From: an uncultured Gemmata sp.
Lineage (GTDB): Bacteria; Planctomycetota; Planctomycetia; Gemmatales; Gemmataceae
Reading direction: 5' to 3'
Length of the DNA stretch: 64,000 nucleotides
NCBI GenBank assembly: GCA_937924775.1
Contig: CALDUT010000007.1
Location: forward strand, 62,001-126,000
Of the stretch, positions 55,939 to 64,000 are shown one piece after another. Under the pieces are notes generated by a model that saw nothing but the letters and a program-made list of their open reading frames with translations, did not search any database and had not been told where the DNA came from. The translations under genes were made by a program, and so were the position numbers. The first letter of the stretch is position 1. Every line of letters begins with the position of its first letter.

Positions 55939-57015
55939 ATGGCTGATGTTGCTCAGTTCGATCAGTATTTAGCGCCCGATGGACCCACGGCGTTGGTTAT
56001 TCGCGAATATCTGATGCCGGTGGAAGGTCCGGATGGCGTTGTGTTTCCGGCGACCTTTGCGGCTGGCGATGGCTTTCCGGGGGGGTACAACATCGATCGC
56101 GACGCCCACGGTAACAACGTCGTTCTGATTGATAGCGTTGGTTCGCAGGCCAACCGTATCGAGCCAATTTTCAAGGAAGACAAGTATCGTCACCTGGTTC
56201 CCCAAATCGTCATCGAGGCGGGGGAGAAAATGATCCACCTTCTCGAAGCCGGACACCGCGCAGGCGATGCGATTGTGCGATGTTCGGAGCTTAAAGAAGA
56301 CTTGCAAAAAGCCTTCCACGAGGTGCTGAGGGGTAATGCCGAACCGCTAGCGAGGCTGGCCCCCACGTCGTTGGTCTTTGGGGTGTGGGATTCTCGCGAT
56401 ACCCAAGCGAAACTGCCACGATTGGTGGCCTCGACCATCCGGGCTTTCAATGCCCGCCCCCTCACCCGCAGTGCGGTGTACATTCCACCGGTCGATTACG
56501 CGGCCCTGGATGTCTTCACTGAGGAAGAGAAAGCGAAAGCGGAAGGCGACCAGAAGAATCCCCTGGCCCAACGTGGATTCGTGCATGTCCCGGCTAGCGG
56601 TACGCACGGGGGCATCATCGCCGACGGGGGCATCCGTCGCGATGCCACCCTCGGTCTGGCCGCCCTGCGCTTACTTCAAGCGGGAAACGACGCCACCAAG
56701 ACAAAAGCTCTGCAGCGTTACATCTTGGGGCTGGCTCTGGTCGCATTCACCTACAGCCCGTTGGGTTACTTGCGCCAAGGTTGCCTGTTGGTTCTCGATC
56801 CCAATAAGCAACGCGAGTTTGTGGAAGTGTATCCCGATGGTAGCCGCCGTGACTGTCGCCTCACCCACGAGGAAGCCTTGGCCTACGCCAAGGCGGTAGC
56901 CGAAGAATTTGGTGTGGCTCAACCCCAGTCCGTGAGATTCGACAAAGACAAGGCCAAAGCGGACGTTCTCGAGAGCGGCGAGAAAGCCAAAACCAAGAAG
57001 GGTAGCAAGAAGTAA
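55939..57015 (+). CDS. csb1: Type I-G CRISPR protein Csb1 (Cas7 backbone)
   Basis: Cas7-type RRM protein (GSU0053 family) that coats the crRNA along Cascade. Marks are VFPATFAAGDGFPGGYNID (glycine-rich substrate loop), DSVGSQANRIEPIF near 65, THGGIIADGGIRRDATLGL and RYILGLALVAFTY. 358 residues with a Lys-rich C-terminal tail. It is packed between csb3 and csb2. Confidence 0.88.
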   Translation: MADVAQFDQYLAPDGPTALVIREYLMPVEGPDGVVFPATFAAGDGFPGGYNIDRDAHGNNVVLIDSVGSQANRIEPIFKEDKYRHLVPQIVIEAGEKMIHLLEAGHRAGDAIVRCSELKEDLQKAFHEVLRGNAEPLARLAPTSLVFGVWDSRDTQAKLPRLVASTIRAFNARPLTRSAVYIPPVDYAALDVFTEEEKAKAEGDQKNPLAQRGFVHVPASGTHGGIIADGGIRRDATLGLAALRLLQAGNDATKTKALQRYILGLALVAFTYSPLGYLRQGCLLVLDPNKQREFVEVYPDGSRRDCRLTHEEALAYAKAVAEEFGVAQPQSVRFDKDKAKADVLESGEKAKTKKGSKK

Positions 57016-57035
57016 CCGGAAGGCGGAGAACACCC

Positions 57036-58601
57036 ATGCCTGATTACTTGTGTTTCACCGTCCGCTTTTTGCAGCCGCTGTGCCATGGCCGCGGCGAGGG
57101 TGGCAAACCGGAGTGGCCGCCTTCGCCGTTGCGGCTGTTTCAAGCCCTCACCGCAGCTTCAGCAGCCCGCTGGAATGAGCGGCAACGACTCGATTACGCG
57201 GTACCGGCTCTGCAGTGGTTGGAAGTACAGCCGCGGCCGTGGATTGTCGCGGCTCATGGTAGCGTGTCACAAAAACCGCGTTTGTTTTACGTTCCCGACA
57301 ACACCACGGATTTGCTCGTGCCGCAATTCAAAAAGGGTATTGTGGACGCCACGCCCAAACGTACGGAGAAGATCGTCCGGCCCACACATCTGGCCGGGGA
57401 GGCCGTTCATTACTTGTATCCCTTGCCCCCAGAGGGGTGTCCCCGCTTCGACGTGTTGAAAGCCGCGGCTCGCAGTATCACCCATCTGGGCTGGGGCATC
57501 GACATGGTCGCGGCCGATGCTACGATCATTTCTCCGCACGACGCGGACAAACTGTCTGGTCACCGCTGGCGGGAAGTCCCCAACGGTGGTGTGTCGCTGC
57601 GCGTTCCCAAAGCCGGCACGCTCGCCGATCTGATGCGGAAACACGAGGCGTTTCTCGTTCGCATGGCGGATGATTGTTTTCGGCCGGTTCCGTCGCTTGC
57701 ATGTTTCGACGTGGTCCGCTATCACGCGCCCACCGCCGAGGGAAGCGAATATCCGCAACGCCCGCTGGCCGTGTTTGAAATTCACCGGACTCTTGAGGAC
57801 CGCGAGCGCAACCCGAGAGCAAGCCGGTTCCGGCCGTTCCACCCCGTTCGCCACGTCGCTTCGGTCGCGGGGATGGTCCGCCATGCGGCTGCGCGTGTGG
57901 CTCAACAAATGGGCTACGACCAATCGTGGATCGACGAACACATTCTCGGCCACAGCGAGGAAAAAAATGGTCAGGCCACCACCGACGAACGGCTGATGTT
58001 TCTCCCCCTGCCGAGCCTGACGCTGGTGGGTGTCAGTGGCATCCGCCGTGTCGCGATCGTGGGCTGGTCGGGCTGGGACGGATTTGTCGACCTGCGTCGG
58101 CGCTTGAATGGTGCCAAATTGATCGACGAACGCTCAGGCCAACCGGTCGCAGTACTGGCCCAACTGAAGACCCCCGATCAGATCGTTTGGAAATTTCTCG
58201 GACCCAGTCGCACGTGGACCACGGTGACACCGGTGATTCTGCCTGGTCATGATGATCCGGACGGCCTGCGGCGGAAATACCGCGAACGCGTCGCCGCGGG
58301 AAAGGCCTTGGCGGCCGACCAGCGACACCTCCTTGCGCGGCTCAATGACCGCATCGAAAACCTGCTGTGGAAGGCCTTCGGGCAAGCCGGCTGGCCAGCG
58401 GATGCCCTCGCCGGGGCGACGTTGGAGTATCGCGGCGTGGGGTGGCTACCGCGGTTGGGCTTAGCCCGGGAGTATGAACTGCCGAAAGTGCCTTATCCCC
58501 GTTACCATGTCCGCGTGACGTTTCCGCGTCCTGTTCGCGGGCCACTAGTGATCGGGGCCGGCCGCTACCGCGGCTTGGGGTTATTCGTGCGTGATGAATG
58601 A
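57036..58601 (+). CDS. csb2: Type I-G CRISPR protein Csb2 (Cas5-Cas6 fusion)
   Basis: Cas5u6u-type fusion (GSU0054 family), the signature gene of type I-U/I-G; it caps the crRNA 5' end and processes precursor crRNA. The N-terminal Cas5 half begins LCFTVRFLQPLCHGRGEGG and has EWPPSPLRLFQALTAA; the Cas6-like half includes a glycine-rich loop near the C-terminus (VIGAGRYRGLGLF). 521 residues. cas1, cas2, cas4 and a repeat array do not follow within 300 bases. Confidence 0.9.
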   Translation: MPDYLCFTVRFLQPLCHGRGEGGKPEWPPSPLRLFQALTAASAARWNERQRLDYAVPALQWLEVQPRPWIVAAHGSVSQKPRLFYVPDNTTDLLVPQFKKGIVDATPKRTEKIVRPTHLAGEAVHYLYPLPPEGCPRFDVLKAAARSITHLGWGIDMVAADATIISPHDADKLSGHRWREVPNGGVSLRVPKAGTLADLMRKHEAFLVRMADDCFRPVPSLACFDVVRYHAPTAEGSEYPQRPLAVFEIHRTLEDRERNPRASRFRPFHPVRHVASVAGMVRHAAARVAQQMGYDQSWIDEHILGHSEEKNGQATTDERLMFLPLPSLTLVGVSGIRRVAIVGWSGWDGFVDLRRRLNGAKLIDERSGQPVAVLAQLKTPDQIVWKFLGPSRTWTTVTPVILPGHDDPDGLRRKYRERVAAGKALAADQRHLLARLNDRIENLLWKAFGQAGWPADALAGATLEYRGVGWLPRLGLAREYELPKVPYPRYHVRVTFPRPVRGPLVIGAGRYRGLGLFVRDE

Positions 58602-58896
58602 CCGGCACACGGCATTAGCCACACCGGGGCAGCTATCGCCGAAACGACTGATCCGTTAGCCGCGAGTGCACTTTAATGCTTGATTCAGGGAAAACCCAAT
58701 GCCACGATAAGAATAAGAGGTATGTAAATCGTTCGCCAAAATCGTTCCCGATGACGAATGAACTGTCACCATTCGTTCGTTGGGACGACGATACAGCCCG
58801 CCTGTGGGGTCGCCCTCCCGCTACTAACTTCCTGATCATTACCGGCCATCAACATGGTATGGGGATGGACACGGACTAACTGTCGAGGATGAACCG

Positions 58897-61800
58897 ATGG
58901 GGCTTGTTCGACTGGCGCTGGGCAACATTTACGGCGTGGTCGTCTTTGCCCTGTTCATCATGGTGTTGGGATCGGTGGCCTTGGTCTCGATCCCGGTGGA
59001 CATTCTGCCAGCTTTTAAAGTTCCTGCGGTGCAGGTCCTGACGTACTACAACGGTATGCCGGCCCGGTCGGTCGAGCGAACACTGACCGATCGCATCGAG
59101 CGCTGGGTGAATCAAGCACCGGGTGTCGCCAACATTGAAAGCCGCTCGGTGTCTGGCGTCAGTGTGGTGAAGGTGTATTTCCGGGACGATGTGGATCCGA
59201 ATACGGCCATCACCATGACCAGCTCGTTAGCCGATGCGGCCCGGCCGTATCTGCCAACGAATACCCTTCCGCCGGTGATTCTCCCTTTTGACCCCACTGG
59301 CACCTTACCGTTGGGGATTCTGACGGTCAGCAACCCGCGCCTGGTCGAGCAGGAAGTGAAGGATCTGGCCCGGGTTGATGTCCGCAATCAGCTGGGCAGC
59401 ATCAGTGGCGTGGTCGCCCCAGTGGTGGTCGGCGGCAAGGATCGCCGCGTCATGATCTATTTGGACCCCAAAAAGCTTGAAGCCCGCAAGCTGTCGCCGG
59501 TCGACGTGGTGGAAGCGTTGGATCGCGGCAACATGATGGCTTCTCCCGGAACGGCCTACTTCGGCGACAATCAAGTGTCGCTCGATACCAACCTGATGGT
59601 GCGGACCGTTGACGAGCTCAATGATTTGCCGATCGTATTTGAACCGGGCCGGCGCATTGTTCTGCGCGATGTCGGTGAAGCGATCGACGATGCGGTTATT
59701 CAGAAGTCACGCGTGCGGGTCAACGGCCAGCAACAGGTTTACATCCCCATCTACCGCCAAGCCGGGGCTAGCAGCTTAACGGTCGCCGACGGTGTCCGCG
59801 ACGCTATCGGACGCATCGAATCCGAACTGCCCGAAGGCACCCGGCTAGAGTTTGTCATCGACCAGTCGGAATATGTTCGCAAGGCGATCGAGAGCCTCAT
59901 TCATGAAGGGATCCTCGGAGCCATTCTGGTCGCATGGATGATCCTGCTTTTTCTGGGCAACTGGAAGATGACGCTGATTGCGTCCCTGTCGCTGCCGCTG
60001 GCCATTCTGGGCGCGATCATCGGCCTGAAAACCTCGGGCCAAACCATCAACGTGATGACCCTCGGCGGGCTGTTTTTGGCGATCGGCCCTCTGGTGGATA
60101 ACGCGATAGTCGTTCTGGAGAACACACACCGGCACTTGGGAATGGGCAAATTGCCAGCGCAGGCGGCGCTCGATGCCTGTGGCGAGCTGTTTCTGCCTGT
60201 GGTCATTGCCACGTTAGCACTGATTATCGTCTTGGCCCCAGTCGCCCTGACGCCCGGGGTCAGCGGTTTTCTCTTCCAGCCGCTGACAGTCGCCGTAGCC
60301 TTCGCCATGCTCACCTCGCTGGTTCTATCGTGGACGTTCGTTCCGGCTCTGTGTGCAAAATTGCTCAAAAACGACCATCAGCACGCCACGTCGCTGGCCC
60401 AACCGCAGCCGCCGGGCTTCTTCCACCGCCTGTATGCTCCCATCCCCGCTACGATCACCTGGTTGGGCCGGCAATATGCCGCATTGTTGGCGGTGGCTTT
60501 GCGATACCGGATGACCATCTTGAGTGGGATTGGGATTCTCTTTGTGGGGTCGTTGGGGTTGGCCCGCGTCATTGGGCAAGAGTACTTCCCAGCGGTCGAT
60601 GCCGGCCAGATCACCCTTGAAGTCCGCGGACCCTCGAACATGCGGCTTGACGCCACGGAACGACGCATCATCGACGTGGAGGCGGCCCTGTTGCTCGATC
60701 CAGAACATCCCGAACGTGGCGGCATTCCCGGTCAAGAACTGCAAATGGTCGTCTCGGAAATCGGCCTGAATAATGATTGGTCAGCGGCCTATTCGGCTAA
60801 CGCGGGTCAACAAGACACCACAATTCGCATTCAATTGACGCCGCAACGCAGCCGCAGCGCCCAGGAATATGCCATGGAATTGCGGCAGAAATTGACCACC
60901 GATCCCCGCTTCGCAGACCTCGAATTCAGCTTCAACACGGGGGGCATGGTGTCCGCCGCTCTCAACTTCGGCTCATCCTCACCGATTGATATTCAAATCA
61001 CCGGGGGTACGGCGGAACAAAAATTCCTGGTCGCCGAGCAGATCAAGAATGTGGTGCGCGACATTCCGGGAGCTGTGGATGTGCGCGTGCTGCAACGCAA
61101 CGATGCACCCTACTTGATTCTGGAGGTCAACCGGGAGAAAGCCCAGGCCGTGGGCTTATCGGCCCGCGACGTGGTCATGCAGCTGGTCACCGCGATGAAC
61201 TCAAGCATTACCCTGACCCGCAACTTCTGGATCGATCCCAAAAGTGGCAATCAATATTTCGTGGCCGTGCAATATCCAGATAATCCCTATTTCACGATGG
61301 AGGATCTGAACAACGTTATTGCCACGGGCACCAAGCAGAGGACACCGGTGCGACTCGGCTCGCTAGTGACAGTACGCAGTACCACGGAACCTGTGGAATT
61401 CAACCACAATGGCCTCAAACGGGTGGTCAATGTGCAAGTCAACACGCAGGGCTGCGATATCGGTAGCCTGGCGGCGGATATCCGCCGGCGTCTGAAAGGA
61501 TTGGAACTGCCATCCGGTATGAAAGCGGAACTGCGCGGCGAGTATGCCCGCATGAAAGAATCCTTCGACAGCCTGTCGGTGGGGTTAGCACTCGCTTCCG
61601 TTTTGGTCTACCTCTTGATGGTGCCATTGATGCGATCGTTTGTACAGCCATTGATCATCATGGCGACCGTTCCACTGGGCTTGATCGGTGTTTTGGTAAT
61701 GCTGTGGGCCACCCGCACAACGCTCAACATCCAATCGGAAATGGGTGTGATCTTTTTGGTGGGGATCATTGTTTCCCAGGGTGTGCTGTTGATGGACTTT

Positions 61801-62094
61801 GCCAACCAACTGCGCCACCAGGGTTATTCCGTCTACGAAGCCATCACACAATCCGCACTCATCCGCTTCAAACCGATTCTGATGACGTTTCTGGCGACGT
61901 TTTTGGATCTGTTGCCGATGGCGATCGGGCTGGGGCGTGGTAGTGAAGCGTTAACCCCTCTGGCCCGTGCGGTCGTCGGCGGCTTGCTGTCCGCCACAGT
62001 GTTGACTCTCTTCGTGGTGCCGATTCTGTACACATTGCTGATTCGCGACAAACGCCGGCGCGGATCCCATGACATGCCGGCTGATTCCCAGTGA
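58897..62094 (+). CDS. RND efflux transporter permease (AcrB/MdtB-like)
   Basis: Inner-membrane pump of a tripartite efflux system driven by protons. The 1065-residue protein has 12 membrane helices in two halves, with large periplasmic porter domains. Marks are GVVVFALFIMVLGSVALVSI followed by PVDILPA, VERTLTDRIERWVNQAPGV, FLGNWKMTLIASLSLPLAIL and GGLFLAIGPLVDNAIVVLEN (the latter in the proton-relay helix), and VGIIVSQGVLLMDFAN in the second half. The start has GAGGA eight bases upstream. It is followed by the adaptor and an outer-membrane gene. Substrate is unknown. Confidence 0.95.
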   Translation: MGLVRLALGNIYGVVVFALFIMVLGSVALVSIPVDILPAFKVPAVQVLTYYNGMPARSVERTLTDRIERWVNQAPGVANIESRSVSGVSVVKVYFRDDVDPNTAITMTSSLADAARPYLPTNTLPPVILPFDPTGTLPLGILTVSNPRLVEQEVKDLARVDVRNQLGSISGVVAPVVVGGKDRRVMIYLDPKKLEARKLSPVDVVEALDRGNMMASPGTAYFGDNQVSLDTNLMVRTVDELNDLPIVFEPGRRIVLRDVGEAIDDAVIQKSRVRVNGQQQVYIPIYRQAGASSLTVADGVRDAIGRIESELPEGTRLEFVIDQSEYVRKAIESLIHEGILGAILVAWMILLFLGNWKMTLIASLSLPLAILGAIIGLKTSGQTINVMTLGGLFLAIGPLVDNAIVVLENTHRHLGMGKLPAQAALDACGELFLPVVIATLALIIVLAPVALTPGVSGFLFQPLTVAVAFAMLTSLVLSWTFVPALCAKLLKNDHQHATSLAQPQPPGFFHRLYAPIPATITWLGRQYAALLAVALRYRMTILSGIGILFVGSLGLARVIGQEYFPAVDAGQITLEVRGPSNMRLDATERRIIDVEAALLLDPEHPERGGIPGQELQMVVSEIGLNNDWSAAYSANAGQQDTTIRIQLTPQRSRSAQEYAMELRQKLTTDPRFADLEFSFNTGGMVSAALNFGSSSPIDIQITGGTAEQKFLVAEQIKNVVRDIPGAVDVRVLQRNDAPYLILEVNREKAQAVGLSARDVVMQLVTAMNSSITLTRNFWIDPKSGNQYFVAVQYPDNPYFTMEDLNNVIATGTKQRTPVRLGSLVTVRSTTEPVEFNHNGLKRVVNVQVNTQGCDIGSLAADIRRRLKGLELPSGMKAELRGEYARMKESFDSLSVGLALASVLVYLLMVPLMRSFVQPLIIMATVPLGLIGVLVMLWATRTTLNIQSEMGVIFLVGIIVSQGVLLMDFANQLRHQGYSVYEAITQSALIRFKPILMTFLATFLDLLPMAIGLGRGSEALTPLARAVVGGLLSATVLTLFVVPILYTLLIRDKRRRGSHDMPADSQ

Positions 62095-62139
62095 CGCCAC
62101 GAGCGTGTTGTGTCTGAGCACAGAGGGACAGGGGGACTC

Positions 62140-63798
62140 ATGAAAGCCATCGATCCGGGAGGAAACCCGACCCCTAAGGCTACGGCGGAACTACGTCTTG
62201 CGGCAACCCGCTCACGCCGACGCGTTATCGGTCTTGTGTTGGCCGTCGTGGTGTTGGCTGGCGCGGGCGCCGCGGTCGGCGTCCTCACCGGTTTTCTGCC
62301 CCATCCGGTGGTGGCCGGTGATCCGCAGGCCAGTGGCTGGGATCGTGACGCCTCATTCCAGCAACCACTGCCGGTGAAGGTGGTTCATCCCAAACGCGAC
62401 CCGGACTTCCGGATTACCGTCAAACAATTCGTCACGGTGGAACCCTACTATCAAGCCGGGTTACGGTCGCGGGTGGCCGGTGTTGTTCAGTCGGTCACCA
62501 AAGACATCGGCGACCCGGTTCATAGTGGCGAACTTCTCGTGGAACTGGCCGTACCCGACTTGTGGCAAGCCCTGGAACAAAAATCGGCCCTGATTGCCCA
62601 ACGGGAAAAAGAACTCGAAGTAGCCCGCAAAGAGTTGGCCGTGGCCGAAACGGCCGTGAACGCGGCCCAAGTGCTGGTTCGCCTCAAGGAAATCGACGTG
62701 GCCCGGGCCAAAGACCACCGCGACGCACGCCGGACCGAATGGGAAGCGATCACGCTCCTCTACAACCAGAATGCTGTGGTTAAGTCTCGGGTCGATGCCG
62801 CGTGGTTGGATTATCAAGCCGCGCAACGGTTGGTCGAAGTTGCGGAAGTCGAACTCGAGAAAGCGAAAGTGGAATGGACTGGGAAAGTCTCAAGTCGGGA
62901 GAAAGTCGCTGCCGAAGTGGAGTTAAAGCGTGTCCTCATCGACGTTGCCCGCCGCGAACAGGAAGCTGCGGCCATTCAATTGGGTTATTCCCGCTTGTAT
63001 GCTCCGTTTGATGGGATCGTCATCGCCCGTACGACCGACCCTGGTCAATTCGTTTCCGGCGGAAGCGGTGGCCCCAGTGAACCGCTCATCACTGTGGCCC
63101 GGATCGATCTTGTCAAAGCTGTCGCCAAGGTTGCCGATAACGTGGCCCCGTTTATCTCGCACGATACCGAAGCGACGATTGAATTCACCCAACTACCCGG
63201 TGTGCAAATCCGTGGCCCGATCACCCGCTTCAGCCAGGCGATTGATCCCAATGACCAAACCATGCGTCTGGAAGTCGATATTTTTAACGGCACATATGCT
63301 GATTACCAAGCATTACTAACCCAAACGGCGTTGCGTACCACCATCACGCCGTTACTTCCCGAACCGCACCTGGCCTTAGGACTGTTGGCCGCTGGGACCT
63401 TCAGCAGTTACGTCGACGATGGCAACTGGCACGAAGGCTTCGCGCTACCCATCAACCCCGGGCCGGAACATCATTACCAAAGAATCTATCCCGGGACCAC
63501 CGCCACCATGTGGTTGGATTTGCAAAAATTCGCCTATGCCATGTTGCTGCCTTCCAGTGCGGTTTTCACGCGTTCGGGGCAAGCGTACATCTTGGTTGCT
63601 GACAATGGCGTCACGCAGATGGTGCCTGTCGTGGTCCAAGTCAACGACGGGAAAATGGCCAAAGTGGCGATCGTCACCACTCACAACGGCGGACAGCCCA
63701 GAACCCGCGAGCTGACCGGTCAGGAATTGATCGTCCTCCATCGCCAACTGGAAGTCGGTGAGGGGCGGCGTGTCCAACCCATCGTGGAAGATTGGTAA
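62140..63798 (+). CDS. RND efflux periplasmic adaptor (HlyD/MFP family)
   Basis: Periplasmic adaptor bridging pump and outer-membrane channel. The ATG at 62140 is chosen over a GTG at 62110. The 552-residue chain has an N-terminal anchor helix (about 30-50), a lipoyl-like half (RVAGVVQSVTKDIGDPVHSG, with its partner LYAPFDGIVIARTTDPGQF), a coiled-coil hairpin (about 140-270) and beta-barrel and MP domains. It is about 150 residues longer than usual; the excess lies in the barrel part and near GLLAAGTFSSYVDDGNWHEG. Confidence 0.88.
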   Translation: MKAIDPGGNPTPKATAELRLAATRSRRRVIGLVLAVVVLAGAGAAVGVLTGFLPHPVVAGDPQASGWDRDASFQQPLPVKVVHPKRDPDFRITVKQFVTVEPYYQAGLRSRVAGVVQSVTKDIGDPVHSGELLVELAVPDLWQALEQKSALIAQREKELEVARKELAVAETAVNAAQVLVRLKEIDVARAKDHRDARRTEWEAITLLYNQNAVVKSRVDAAWLDYQAAQRLVEVAEVELEKAKVEWTGKVSSREKVAAEVELKRVLIDVARREQEAAAIQLGYSRLYAPFDGIVIARTTDPGQFVSGGSGGPSEPLITVARIDLVKAVAKVADNVAPFISHDTEATIEFTQLPGVQIRGPITRFSQAIDPNDQTMRLEVDIFNGTYADYQALLTQTALRTTITPLLPEPHLALGLLAAGTFSSYVDDGNWHEGFALPINPGPEHHYQRIYPGTTATMWLDLQKFAYAMLLPSSAVFTRSGQAYILVADNGVTQMVPVVVQVNDGKMAKVAIVTTHNGGQPRTRELTGQELIVLHRQLEVGEGRRVQPIVEDW

Positions 63799-63833
63799 TC
63801 CCCGGACGATCCACCCAGGTGCAGGGAGGCACT

Positions 63834-64000
63834 ATGTACCAACGCCAAGCACGGCTCGGGCTTGTTATAGTACTCGGTGGCGGGTGGGTACTTGGAGCGC
63901 CACTATTGCAGGCCGAGCCTCCGCCCCAGTTCCCGTCCGCATCCACGCCCGCAGCGCCGGCCACCACCAGCCAACCGATCGACTTATTGACCGCGTTACG
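63834..64000 (+). CDS. TolC-like outer-membrane efflux protein, N-terminus only
   Basis: An ATG at 63834 with a GGAGG box opens a frame that runs off the window. The visible 55 residues are a signal peptide (RLGLVIVLGGGWVLGAPLL) and a Pro-rich segment. No family core is seen; the TolC call rests on its place after a pump-adaptor pair. Confidence 0.55.
   Translation, partial: MYQRQARLGLVIVLGGGWVLGAPLLQAEPPPQFPSASTPAAPATTSQPIDLLTAL

Noticed and set aside
58676-58879. 67-codon frame between csb2 and the RND gene
   Set aside because: No ribosome site, no recognisable features and unusual composition for the window; probably chance.
58602-58896. Possible CRISPR array after csb2
   Set aside because: I looked for repeated 28-37 base units in this gap and around the operon and saw none.
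58602-64000. Second copy of the tmRNA 3' end as the other island boundary
   Set aside because: No match to TTCGATTCCCCGCGCCTCC was found by eye in this part; the boundary, if any, is outside or erased.

Overview
The window looks like a piece of a GC-rich planctomycete chromosome, most likely of the Gemmata group (Gemmataceae). The signs are tandem DUF1501 proteins with twin-arginine leaders, an ECF sigma factor next to a large membrane-anchored Ser/Thr kinase, secreted proteins with EF-hand, HEAT-like or beta-propeller domains, and a tmRNA whose encoded tag reads AEPQYSLAA. The genus is inferred; no rRNA gene is present.

Layout. 1-3851 (minus): start of a TIM-barrel isomerase, inositol phosphate synthase, a GT87-type membrane glycosyltransferase and aroB. 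3925-6462: comEC. 6726-14985 (minus): a complete F1Fo ATP synthase operon in the order atpZ-like, atpI-like, B, E, F, H, A, G, D, C, with a good sigma-70 type promoter at 15020-15048. 15616-21749 (plus): DUF4912 protein, ApbE, an unusual DoxX protein and a MacB-type ABC pair. 21957-25768 (minus): two secreted proteins, then a PSP1 protein coupled to a TPR-YggX fusion. 27745-31209 (minus): rplY-pth-rpsF-ssb-rplI. 31423-41065: FHA, EF-hand, two DUF1501, WD40, a G3E GTPase and a secreted low-complexity protein. 41259-44472: ECF sigma factor and kinase. 44683-50640: ppk1, a phosphatase, a GT2 glycosyltransferase and an esterase. 50884-51286: ssrA (tmRNA). 51288-52285: two decayed genes. 52521-58601: type I-G (formerly I-U) CRISPR interference genes cas3-csb3-csb1-csb2 with no array and no cas1/cas2/cas4. 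58897-64000: an RND efflux operon cut by the window end.

Two things stand out. First, a 177-bp non-coding element occurs twice (26035-26211 and, inverted, 49462-49638). The copies have the same length and are about 83% identical by hand alignment. They carry terminal inverted repeats, internal hairpins and a perfect GTTCCACGTGGAAC palindrome, which matches the core of bacterial parS centromere sites. This looks like a MITE-like or structured element that carries a ParB-type site. Second, directly downstream of ssrA on the opposite strand lies the frameshifted C-terminal remnant of a tyrosine integrase. This suggests that the CRISPR module sits in the remains of an island integrated at the tmRNA gene.
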